NCBI GenBank assembly: GCA_963575745.1
Contig: CAUYUJ010007446.1
Span: forward strand, 1,230,482-1,294,481
Direction: 5' to 3'
From: Prorocentrum cordatum
Lineage: Eukaryota > Sar > Dinophyceae > Prorocentrales > Prorocentraceae
Length of the DNA stretch: 64,000 bases
Shown here: in pieces, positions 30,758-40,494 of the stretch
Numbering within the stretch: the first letter of the stretch is position 1
Layout: every line of letters starts with the position of its first letter
The notes under the pieces: model-generated
What the model saw: the letters and a program-made list of their open reading frames with translations, nothing else
What the model was told of the DNA's origin: nothing
Database searches by the model: none
Program-made: the position numbers and the translations under genes

Positions 30758-30959
30758 TATCACTACAGCCTGTCGGGAGGGGGCTTTGTGTCCCCCCACC
30801 AGGCCGCTGGAGGCCCATACTTCGTCCTCTGGGTGCGCCGCGACATCGCCAGGTACCTTGTCGACAGACCCCTCTGCTACAGCCCCCACCCACCTCCCAG
30901 CGCAAGCTGGTCGGCTCCCAGGGTTAAAGGGTGGGAGCGGCTTCTTAGCGGAGGGGTCG

Positions 30960-33900
30960 GAGCAGGCTGAGGTGCCTGGCCACTCGCAGAGTTCTGTTGC
31001 ATCGGTGTGCCGTTATAACCAGCCCAGTGTAGTTCTTCCCTCGGTCTCTGAGTTTCCTGGCAATGAGTTCGGTTTCATCCTGGAGACTTTCAACGGTTCG
31101 GGTTGGGGAACTGCTCGTAAGAGACTGAAACAGACCCACGCCCACATAGTGTTTATCCAGGAACACATGCTTCGCAGTTTTGAAGAAATCAATCAAGCCA
31201 GTGCGTGGGGGATCCGCCACGGTTGGAAGATTCTCTGGGAGCCTGGTTGTTCTGGGGAGGAAGGTGGTGCTTCTGCTGGAGCTGCGTTGGCAGTACGTGC
31301 AGTTTTTGGATTCCACCCCCCCCTCGACGTCACTCAGGTTTCTCCGCGCAGGTGCGTTGCAGGTGTTGTTCCGCGGCTGGGGCAGCCGAAGTTCTTAGCT
31401 GCCGGCATCTACATGCATGATTGCGAGCAGATGAGCGATGACAACGTTTCCATCCTCTCGGATGCCATGTCGTTTCTGGGTCACTCGGGCTTGCCGTTCG
31501 TGTTGGGCGGGGATTTCAACATGGTCCCCGAAGTGCTCCTGGACAATGGGATTCCTGAGCTTCTGCGAGGCTCACTGGCGTCGGCGCCTGGGGATCGAGG
31601 GTCTTTGACGGGCCCCAACGGCACCAAGCACTACGACTATTTCCTGGTCTCTGGAGGCTTGAGCAAATGTGTCAAGGAGGTCTCCCTGGTCGAGGAGGCC
31701 GCCACCTATCCCCAGTTGCCTGTGTGTCTGGAGTTTCACAAGTCTCTCAGCACTCTGCGGGCCCTCAGGTTTCGCAAGCCTCCGAAGATCCCCGTCGAGC
31801 CTGCCATGGGACCCGCGGTGCAGCCGCCCGACTGGACTCAGACCCTGTTTGTGGATTTTATTCTGGATAGTGCTGTCTCTGGGAGGCTGCGGGGGGCTTT
31901 CTCGGGGCTGGACTCGGCTTACGAAGTGCGGGCCAACCTCAGCGAGGTCGAACTCGTCGCCTCGACGCAGTCGCCCATCGCAGTTTTTGGCACACGCGGG
32001 CGCAGGCCCAGGTGCGAGCGGTACGATCCGCTCACTATCGACACCAGGGCCGCGCCGCCATCAGCGCAGCAGTCGGCCAATTTCTTTGTTGTGCAGTTGC
32101 GCGCTTTGATTGGGCACCTCGGCGCGGGCGACCCCGTCGAGCACCCGGCCGTGCAGTCGATCGTAGGTCAGATGCGACGTCCTCTTCAGAGTATCCTGGA
32201 CAATCTGGGGGAGTGGTCTGTGGTTCACGATCAGGCAGTTTTATTATTGGGACGTATCGACGAGCTTTCTCTGGATGACCGGAGGCCTTCTTTGATCCAG
32301 TTGTTGGAGGATTTCGAGGGGTCCCTTTCGGGGGCCGTCGCCTTTACTCGTAAGTTATCTAGAGCTTCCCGGAGGCAGTGGATCTCGGAGTGCATCGAGA
32401 AAGGGGGCAAGAGGGCTCACCAGTTCACGAGGGACCCCCAATCCTGGAAACCTACTACTACCCTGAGCTCCGATGGTGCCCTGGTTTCGGATCCACTCAG
32501 CCTCCTGAAGGCAGAAGCTCTCAAGTTTGCAGAGCTCTGGGGCACTGCGTTTCAGGGGGCTCGGCCGCCTGACCGTTTCGCGCGCGAGGCTATCCTGGAG
32601 CCCTTGGAGTTTCTCAGCCCCCCAGTGCTTCGCGACCTCAGTCTCAGCTATTCCAAGTTTACGGCGGTCTCTGTCGACGGGTTTCGCATGAGGCACTTCG
32701 CGCAGCTTAGCGATGGCGCCCTCCTGGCCCTGGGGAAGATGTTCCAGCTCTGGGAGATTCTTTCGGCTTTTCCGACTCAGTTGAGGGTGGTTATCTTGGC
32801 TATGTTGTCGAAGGCCTCTGGAGGCTCTAGGCCTATTGGCTTCTTCGTGGCTCCTTACAGACTCTGGGGACGCGCTCGCCGTCGCTTAGCTGAGGAGTGG
32901 GAGGCTGCGTGGCAGAGGCCTTTCTTCGCCTGTGGGCGATTCAAGTTTCTCGGATGCGGTTTGGAGGCAAGCTCTTAGATCCGAAGAGTCCGTTTCCATC
33001 AAGGACGTGTCCGCAAGTGTTTTTTGGGACATGTATAAGTTCAACGAACTATTTGCTCTGGAGCTGCTTCTAGACCGTTGCAGGCGCGTTGGTGTTTCTC
33101 TGCAGGTGGCCCGCTTGTGCGTGTTCGCCTACCAGTGTGCACGGTTTGTCTTGATGAATGGCAGCGTCAATGGTCCTTGGCTAGCCATCAAGGGTGTTAT
33201 CGCTGGGTGTTCGATCGCGACTACATTCGTTCGTATATACCTCGTCCTGGATCTGGATAGGTTGACGGTGCCGCGCTCTGTTACCCTAGATGCTTATATC
33301 GACGACTGTGCCCTGAATTGCACGGGCAGTGCCGAGCTTGTGGTTCGGGACCTTGTTGCCGCATCGCGAGCGCTGCACCGCATTCTCACGATCGATTGTA
33401 AGCGCTCGCTGTGGATTGATCGCACCAAGGGTGTCACGGCTGACAAGGCTTGCCTCGTCTCGTCCTCGGTTGCCGTTGCTCGTCGCCTTCGTGACATCCT
33501 AGGGGGACTAGCAGGGCCGACCACTACGGGGGTAGCTAATCTCGGGATCGACGACACTCAGGGCAAGCCGCGAAGATCGCCTGGCCGGTGCGCGACTGCC
33601 AAGAAGCGAGTTGCACGTTTAACCGTCGCGCCAAGAGGTTGGCCAAGTTGAAGCCTGACCTCGGCAAGCGATGCAAGCAGATATTTACCGCTGGGCCGCT
33701 GCCTGGCATTTTATATGGAGCAGAAGTTCATGGGTGTAGTGACGGGGAGGTGCGTCGGATTCGTCGTGGGCTCGGTCGCGCGTCGCAGCCGCCGGCAGGG
33801 GATCGCTCGCCCACCGTACTCATGATCGCCGAGAACGATCCCTCCTGGCCCGCCTCGGTAGCACCAGTGGTTCGATGGGGGAAGGAGGCGTGGATCACGG

Positions 33901-35545
33901 CTAGCAAGATCACGTCTCTCCCGCTTTCGGTTGCTGCTCTGCGCTCGGCATGGAGCGCCACGTTCTTCAAGGACATCACATGGCGCTCGCGTGGTGGACC
34001 AGTCGGTGCTATGAAGCTCTCTTTGTGCAGGATTGATTGGCAGATGAAAGACCCCTTTCGCTCTGACCAATGACCTCCAGCAAGAGATCTCGCTGCCTGT
34101 CACATCACCTGCTCTGTTGAAGAAGCTCCTCAGGGAAGGAGTGCTGCGTTCTTTGGAGAGACAGGCCAGCCTCGCTTTGGGGTCCTCCGATCGGTTGCGC
34201 TTCGCGGTTATGGTTTCAGCTACTCGGTCGTCTAAGTTCGACAAGATCCAGAGGGGCTCTGTGAAGGCGGTTCTCTGTGGGGCTACTTGGACTCGTGACA
34301 GGGCGGTTAGCTTAGGTTATCAGTGCTGTCCTAAGTGTGTTCTCTGCGGGGAGCCCGACTCTTTGTTACACAGGATTTGGGAGCGTAGCCAGTGCTCTGA
34401 GCTGCGAGCCAGTCTTGTGGACCCTTGGGTGCTAGAAGCCCCCAAGGACCCCAATGTGGACCTCCTTCTTTTCACCCGAGGCCTTTTCAGGCACCCAGGG
34501 GACCTGCGCCCACCTCCGCTCTCGGACACTGGGTGGCGGATTCGAGGGCCACATTTTTATGGACGGCTCGTGATTTGAACATCCTGTGCGTGAGCTGTCG
34601 AGAGCGGGGTGGGGTTGTGTGTTTTTGAAAACTCGGACTCCGCGGCCCTTCTCTGTTCGGTTTCGGCCCCCGTTTGGGGCCCCACGCCCCAGACGAGCCA
34701 GGGAGGGGAATGCTCGGCCTTGGGGGGCTCTGCGTTCCTTACTGCGGGACCTAGCCACTTTTACACTGACTGCTTGAATGTGCACAAGCAGTATCATGCT
34801 CCAGGCCATTATAACCAGGTCATCTACAAACTCGTGTATAGTGGTATGACGATGCAGGCCCTCTCTCACGCTTCGCTCATTTTTGAGCCTCACCAAGGTG
34901 AAGGCCCACCAGAGTTTTGAGCTGGACTTGGCCCCTCAGGAGGCCTTTTACCGCTTAGGCAACCATGGGGCAGATCAGGCGGCCAAGAGGGGAGCTCTCC
35001 AGCACCCTGCCGCTGCGCCCGAGCTGCAAGAAGTCGTGAGTCGTTCTGTTTCAGTTGCCAAAGCGGTCGCCATGTTGTCTGCGCACCTCCTGCCTCTTTG
35101 GCCTCGCCTTGACCTCAAGGGGGTGCAACTTATCGTCCCGCGCGCCCTGCCGCGTTGGCCCGCGGGGGCCATTCCTGGGTGCGTGTTGGGGACCTTTGGC
35201 AATGCACTTTGTGTCTGCGCGGGAGGCGCACTGCGGCGGTGCCGCCTCCAGGAGCTTGTTCCCATCACTCGCGTGTGAAAGTCGCTCAGTTGGCCTCGCT
35301 CGGTCACAGGTGCTGGGTGGTCGATTGCTGTGATGACTCTTTTGTGCGTTTTTTGCCAGACGTGTAAGTGCTACACTTCTGGTCTCAGGCTCGCCAAGTT
35401 TGCGAGTCCGTGCAACGGCCCTCCTGTCAACAAGGACGGCACACCCAGGACACCAGACTCCTGGGCTCGTATGCTTCGCGGCCTTCATCCAAAGAGGTCA
35501 CGGGTGACGATTCTGTCTAGCACGATGGCTGCTCTCTGTCCGTAA
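30960..35545 (+). pseudogene. LINE A ORF2: EEP endonuclease, reverse transcriptase, RNase H (multiply frameshifted)
   Basis: Frame 3: EEP domain from ILETFNGSGWG (about 31075), Glu of FIQEHML (31161), Asp of LGGDFNMVPE (31512), HYDYFLVSGG, then YPQLPV, where the expected catalytic His is Gln (31713-31715). The RT follows: frame 3 to 32978, then frame 1 with VFWDMYKFNEL (motif A Asp, 33028), KGVIAGCSIATTF (motif B) and LDAYIDDCAL (motif C YIDD, 33295-33306). After further frame changes come CPKCVLCGEPDSLLHRI (CCHC-like knuckle, about 34325-34380), then RNase H pieces: GHIFMDGS (Asp 34562, followed by TGA at 34571), SQGGECSAL (Glu 34708), FYTDCLNV (Asp 34768) and LGNHGADQAAK (Asp 34973). The tail has a cysteine motif (CVFCQTCKCY) and MLRGLHP. 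All domains are present but no frame spans them. Confidence 0.8.
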
Positions 35546-35754
35546 CTTTTAGGGGACGGCTAAGCCTGCCTGTTTGGGCAGGTGGCCCCCCCCTTTGCGT
35601 GCAGATGCTGTGCGGCCTCGCTGCTGGTTGTGTCACCGCTCTTTGCGCCAGGCGTTCGCCTTGCGACTCTGGTGCAGGAGCCTCTGCGCCTAGGCCTGAC
35701 TCAACGCAGGAGGGTTGCGGCGTCATTTGCGGCGCATGTCAAGAAAAATCTTTC

Positions 35755-36222
35755 TCTTCCTCCTCTTCTTCTTCCTCCTCCTCCTCCTCCTCCTCCTCCT
35801 CTTCATCCTCCTCCTCCTCCTCCTCCTCCCCCACCTCCTCCTCCTCCGCCTCCTCCTCCTCCTCCTCCTCCTCCTCCTCCTCCTCCTCCGCCTCCTCCTC
35901 CTCCTCCTCCTCCTCTCTCCTCCCTCTTCCTCCTCCTCCTCCTCCTCCTCCTCCTCCTCCTCCTCCTCCTCCTCTCCTCCTCCTCCTCCTCCTCCTCCTC
36001 CTCCTCCTCCTCCTCCTCCTCCCTCCTCCTCCTCCTCCTCCTCCTCCTCCTCCTCCTCCTCCTCCTCCCCTCCTCTCTCCTCCTCCTCCTCCTCCTCCTC
36101 CTCCTCCTCCTCCTCCTCCTCCTCCTCCTCCTCCTCCTCTCCTCCTCCTCCTCCTCCTCCTCCTCCTCCTCCTCCTCCTCCTCCTCCTCCTCCTCCTCCT
36201 CCTCCTCCTCCTCCTCCTCCTT
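35755..36222. repeat. (TCC)n tract at the 3' junction of LINE A
   Basis: About 470 bases of nearly pure TCC/CTC repeats starting just after the A run. All frames are open as poly-Ser, poly-Pro or poly-Leu; these are not genes. Confidence 0.97.
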
Positions 36223-36430
36223 TGACGCTGCTTAGGCTGCCGGCGGCGCATCTGATTTCACGCAGGTTATTCTGCGAGTTTGGGGTTTGTTCTCCAACCT
36301 GGTTCATGTTGGGATAGGAAAGAGAGAGGGGGGAAAAAGGAAGAAATAAGAGGGACATCTGTTCAAATTGAAGATGACATGTAATTATACGTTTGGGAAA
36401 TGTAGAAACCCGTGTGTAGTAATTGTAATG
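36223..36430. other. No recognised gene
   Basis: Short unique AT-richer sequence after the TCC tract. Confidence 0.4.
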
Positions 36431-37045
36431 GAAATCAATTTGGATTGAAATATGCGGTTTCTCATTCACCATGTGATTCAATATAAGGTATTTGAGATAC
36501 GTTGCGTGCGGTTTGTGACTCAATGTGTGAGGTTTGTATTCGTCGCGTGATGTCTGTGGTTCGTTGCATGGAGTGAGCAATTCAATTAATATTGTTAGTG
36601 ATTCCGTGCGTATTATCTGTAATTCAATGTGTATTGTTTAAGTTTCGGTGCGCACGCATTATGATTCAATGTATGTAATTTACAATTTGGCGCGCGACGG
36701 TTGTGATTCAATACGTGCTGTTTATTCGGCATACGCGATTTATAATTGAATGTATGCTATTTAAGATTCGTCGCGCCCGGAAGGTGATTCAGGGCGCGCG
36801 ATTTGTGATTCGCAATTTGCCCTAGTTGTGAGAGATTGTCGTTAACAGAGATCGGACAAAAGTGAAGAGGTGTCGAAAGATTGGAATCAAATTACTGAAT
36901 ATATAGCGTCACTGGGCGAGAAAATCTGAAAAAAAATACGAGAACAAGGGTTCGTCAACAATTGCCATTCCTGATAAAGGTCTTGCCATAAGGATTACGT
37001 GAGGGAAAGCGAACGATGGGAAGGCGGACCATATTATCGCATAAT
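36430..37045 (-). repeat. Duplicated segment, copy 1, with inverted 21-bp AATCACA-type array
   Basis: GATGTCTGTGGTTCGTTGCA starts at 36549 and again at 37326, a spacing of 777 bases. The repeats TGTGATTCAATACGTGCTG, GATTTATAATTGAATGTATG and AAGATTCGTCGCGCCC are the reverse-complement form of the 21-bp family at 24.7 and 28.1 kb. The homologous part ends near GGCGRACCATATTAT (about 37037). Confidence 0.8.
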
Positions 37046-37154
37046 TATGACGTAATAAGTTTGTTGCTCCAGTTGGTAACCGTATGTAACAGCGTAGCTG
37101 TCGCCGTCTGCGTTTGCTCCCGATCTTGATTTGGCTAGAGCTTGTCAAATATAA

Positions 37155-37320
37155 TAGATTTGGGATTCGCAATTTCATAACCATGCTACCCTCAACGTTT
37201 CTAACCTTTGACAATTGTGGAATACGAAGCTTGCGTGCACCACAATAATCGGGTAGACCACAATGCTCGCTGTCTAGATGCGCAAAGACGATACCGACGA
37301 AAACGAAAAACAGAGAGAGA
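37155..37320 (+). repeat. About 150-bp dispersed repeat, copy 1
   Basis: Segments GCTACCCTCAACGTTTCT, TTTGACAATT, GCGTGCACCACAATA, GACCACAATGCT and ATGCGCAAA are shared in order with 39140-39300. The minus-strand frame (36909-37346) reads through the repeat. Confidence 0.75.
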
Positions 37321-37325
37321 GGGGT

Positions 37326-37825
37326 GATGTCTGTGGTTCGTTGCATGGACTGAGCAATTCAACTCAGATTGTTAGCGATTCCGTGCGTATTATTTGTAAT
37401 TCAATGTATATTGTTTAAGTTTCGGTGCGCGCGCATTATGATTCAATGTATGCAATTTATGATTTGGCGCGCGACGGCTGTGATTCAACACGTGCTGTCT
37501 ATTCGGCATACGCGATTTATAATTGAATGTATGCTATTTAAGATTCGTCGCGCCCGGAAGGTGATTCAGGGCGCGCGATTTGTGATTCGGAACTTGCCCT
37601 AGTTGTGAGAGATTGTCGTTAACCGAGATCGGACAAAAGTGAAGAGGTGTCGGAAGATTGAACATTAAATCGCTGAATATATAGCGTCACTGGGCGAGAA
37701 AACCGGGAGAAATTACGAGAACAACGGTTCGTCAACAATTTTTCTTCATGATAAAGGTCTTGCCATAATGATTACGTGAGGGAAAGCGAACGATGGGAAG
37801 GCGAACCATATTATATCATAATCCT
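37326..37825 (-). repeat. Duplicated segment, copy 2
   Basis: Second copy of the 777-bp-spaced duplication, about 95% alike by eye, from GATGTCTGTGG through the 21-bp-type array, GTTGTGAGAGATTGTCGTTA and ATTACGTGAGGGAAAGCG, to ACCATATTAT (about 37812). Confidence 0.8.
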
Positions 37826-38085
37826 ACCAGCCTTTTGGGCGTGAGTGGTTTAGGGAGTCCGCTCTGTTCTAGACCCCCCGTTCTTCCCCTGTGGGGAGGG
37901 GTTTGCCCCTCCCCCTACCCCCTCCCCCTGGACCTGGAGGGGGCCTTCCGCGGGTGGTCGGAGGGTCCTTTTTCTATCCCTGGGAGGGCTAAAATTCGAC
38001 ACCCCTCACGAGGATCGTCGCCCCAAGGGGGGGGGGACATTGAAAAATGCTCGCCCCATCTGCGACCGATCGCCCCCAATATGGC
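37826..38085 (+). repeat. Dispersed modules: CCAGCC/GGGCG repeat and CCTGGACCTGGA module
   Basis: CCAGCCTTTTGGGCGTGAGT (37828) is a copy of the repeat seen at 20.2 and 42.3 kb. CCCCTCCCCCTGGACCTGGA (about 37919-37939) followed by GGTCGGAGGGTCC recurs at 45004-45055. Both copies of the second module lead into CCAAGAGGCCC arrays. Confidence 0.65.
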
Positions 38086-38089
38086 CTCA

Positions 38090-38234
38090 TCAGACCCCCA
38101 AGACGATCCAAGAGGCGACCCAGAGAGCCTTCGGACGTTCCCCAGAGGCTCAAAAGAGAGCCCAAGAGGCCCCAAAACGGCTTCCAAAAGGCCTCCCTAT
38201 TGCTTTGGATACTCCTCCTCCTCCTCCTCCTCCT
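38090..38234 (+). repeat. CCAAGAGGCCC array (locus 2) running into (CTC)n
   Basis: Units such as CCAAGAGGCGACCC and CCAAGAGGCCCC, then a CTC run interrupted by the assembly gap. Confidence 0.85.
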
Positions 38235-38334
38235 NNNNNNNNNNNNNNNNNNNNNNNNNNNNNNNNNNNNNNNNNNNNNNNNNNNNNNNNNNNNNNNNNN
38301 NNNNNNNNNNNNNNNNNNNNNNNNNNNNNNNNNN
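38235..38334. other. Assembly gap of exactly 100 N
   Basis: A round-number N run inside a CTC tract: a scaffold gap of unknown true size caused by the microsatellite. Confidence 0.99.
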
Positions 38335-38399
38335 TAGTCCGAGGGGGTGCCGGGAAATACTGGCGCTAGGGGGTGCTAGCCCTACGAAGCACTGGCGCT

Positions 38400-38725
38400 A
38401 GGGCGTGGAATCGGGAGTCGGAATCGGAGTCGGAAGTGGAAGAGGACCGAACGGGAATCGGAGTCGGAGCCGGACGATCATCCGGAGCCGGACTCGGAGC
38501 CGGAGGAAGCCGGAACGGGAGTCGGAATCGGAGTCGGAAGTGGAGGAAAACCTAACGGGAATCGGAGTCGGAGCCGGACGAAAATTTGGAGCCAGAGCCG
38601 GAGACGGACCCAGAGGAGGCCGGAACGGGAGTCGGAATCGGAATCGGAAGCGGAAGAAGACCGAATCGGAATCGGAGCCGGACGAAAATCCTGAGCCAAA
38701 ATCGGAGCCGGAGGAGGCGAACTCT
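38400..38725 (+). repeat. CGGAATCGGAGTCGGA short repeats
   Basis: 6-bp-based units (GGAGTC, GGAATC, GGAGCC) with a longer unit of about 60 bases containing GACCGAACGGGAATCGGAG; frames translate as ESESEVEE-type repeats. Confidence 0.85.
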
Positions 38726-38955
38726 TTCCGTGCCTCTCCCGAATCCAACCCTCCCAATCTCACTCACGCCCGCTTCACTCCCCCGTCGTCCTCCTGCCTC
38801 CTCCAGCCTCCTCCGCGCTCCTCCCAAAGCAAAACACGGCCATGCGGCAACGACCGTTTCAAAAAAAACGGCGGGGGTCCGGGTGCAAAAGTCCAGGGCC
38901 CGCGGTCCAAGGTCGGGCCGAGGCCCAGGGGCCCGGGCAATAAATCCGGGGTGAG
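38726..38955. other. No recognised gene
   Basis: Short GC-rich unique interval between two tandem repeats. Confidence 0.4.
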
Positions 38956-39118
38956 GTATTTTTCTGAAACCGCGCGCACTTTTTCTGAAACCTCCAACGC
39001 TTTTTCTGAATCAGCGCGCCCTTTTTCTGAAACTGCTCAGCCTTTTTCTGAAACGGCACGCCCTTTTTCTGAAACCGGCCTTTTTCTGAAACTACTGTAA
39101 ACTTTTTCTGAAACGGTT
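38956..39118 (+). repeat. 24-bp CTTTTTCTGAAAC repeat, about six units
   Basis: CTTTTTCTGAAAC followed by an 11-bp variable part, with one shortened unit. Confidence 0.9.
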
Positions 39119-39134
39119 GCCACCGTCAAAAGTC

Positions 39135-39300
39135 AAAATTTCACTGGCATGTTACCCTCAACGTTTCTCACTTTTGACAATTCTGCAATATGAAACTTAC
39201 GTGCACCACAATATTCGTGTATACCACAATGCTTGCTGCTTATATGCGCAAAAACGATTACGACGAAAACGACAAACAAACAAGGAGAGGTGAATACGGC
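39135..39300 (+). repeat. About 150-bp dispersed repeat, copy 2
   Basis: Shares ACCCTCAACGTTTCT, TTTTGACAATTCTG, ACGTGCACCACAATA, ATACCACAATGCT and ATATGCGCAAAAACGAT with 37155-37320 in the same orientation. Confidence 0.75.
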
Positions 39301-39945
39301 AAACGAATCCACTGTGGGAAAATTTGACATGCTTTTGTGGGCGGCTGTATCAGTCAATTCGAGAGTAGAATCTATCTTTCGCATGCGCTGCAGGATCATA
39401 TTGCCCAATACAACCCCTCCCACCAACTCCTTCCACCTCGGCCCGCAACCGACTTATTTGGACCACTACCTCCACCCGAACAGCCTCGGGAAAAACAATA
39501 GCGCCACCCCCCGGAGTTGCAGCACCTATATCGATCATCGGCCTCACCACGGACACACGCCAATACGGACCATGCAAAAATACCCTGGCGTAAATGTACA
39601 CAATATCTACGTACATTAACAAAGAATTTTAGTGGCGGTACAAATGTTCTGCTCCGAATAATTCCCGCGGTCCTCCGTACGCACTCCGTATGAATACGGC
39701 GGCTGTCTACTGGGGTAGTCGGGTAATGTGGTTTCCACCAACCAAACAACAAACACCATATCGGCTTACTTTGCTGCGCGCGATAGCATCTGGTGAAACG
39801 ATGGTGCTTAAATACCTGACGAAGCGAGGCTATAGGGTGGGATAATCGGCCAACATAGGCTACCATAGCAATCAGAACTCGCCCGCCAAAGACCGAATCT
39901 CATGAGGCGTCCTTCGGGGAACACAAACACGGATAGAAATACCAT
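39301..39945. other. No recognised gene
   Basis: Unique sequence. A short plus-strand frame ending near 39840 and a 156-residue minus-strand frame (39396-39866) show no motif. Confidence 0.4.
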
Positions 39946-40445
39946 ATGTCTTCGCCACTCGTGCGCGCAACGTACGTGGAATTACTGCGTGATTTGGCAA
40001 CTCCAAGGGTCGACGGAATGCCATATGTACTGGAAAAGGCCTGCGTGTACTCTTGTATAGGTGCGTTTACATCGATATGGCTCCTCGCGTGTCCTACACA
40101 AGGTCTAACGCCTGCAAAGGATCTACTGCAATGTGCTGTGCGACGACGGTTGGGGTTACCGTGCACCATCGATGGGCCAAACCCGCATGGACATGCCCGG
40201 GTGGCCATCGCGACGGAATGCCGCACCTTTTCACGACAGAAAGAAATGATCGCGGCATGGCGGCAAATCTTCCAGGAAACGGGAAGGAACGTTCGAAATA
40301 AGAATGTCGACCGATTACTCGTGCGGCCCCATACCTCCTGAACGCCTCCGTCAACTGGATTTGTGTTTGGTGATGTCGCGATCGTGAGTCCTACTTCACG
40401 GAACGGACAACGGAGATCGGGGACGAACAATCGTGTTTCAGCATT
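39946..40445 (+). pseudogene. Retroelement C-terminal endonuclease-like domain (copy 2, truncated)
   Basis: The 131-residue frame from 39946 ends with AVRRRLGLPCTIDGPNPHGH and KEMIAAWRQIFQETGRNVRN then KNVDRLL, matching AAWRQIVLEAGG...NRNIERLL of the domain at 28955-29627. After the TGA at 40339 the same frame resumes with GFVFGDVAIVSPTSRNGQRR and SGTNNRVSAL, aligned with GLPLSCDVTAAGPISRSGEA. The RRLDITV segment with the first acidic residue is deleted, and the EVYGRWG segment is missing because a 90-bp minisatellite begins nearby. The N-terminal 70 residues extend further upstream than copy 1 and show part of the parent protein between RT and endonuclease. Functionless by deletion. Confidence 0.5.
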
Positions 40446-40494
40446 GAGCAGGCAGAGCACCAAAACAACATGAATTATCCTGGCGTGCGGGACG

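Larger units (their letters stand above)
29726..35755 (+). mobile_element. LINE A: full-length non-LTR retrotransposon (decayed)
   Basis: About 6.0 kb from the spliced-leader sequence to a short A run (GTCAAGAAAAATC, about 35738-35752) followed by a long TCC tract. Order: leader, ORF1 (zinc knuckle, poly-Pro, helical), ORF2 (EEP endonuclease, RT, CCHC knuckle, RNase H, C-terminal cysteine motif), and an about 200-base 3' untranslated part with a CCTGCC/GGCAGG hairpin near 35570. It is collinear throughout with LINE B, but the proteins are diverged, and at least seven frame changes and stops show it is old. No target-site duplication can be defined because both flanks are TCC repeats. Confidence 0.8.

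Noticed and set aside
29757-30950. N-terminal 400 residues of the 1073-residue frame leading into LINE A ORF2
   Set aside because: This part overlaps ORF1 in another frame and is Arg/Ser-rich shadow; real ORF2 sequence begins at about 31 kb.
35582-36317. Poly-Pro, poly-Ser, poly-Leu and poly-Glu frames of about 200-285 residues
   Set aside because: Six-frame products of one pure TCC tract.
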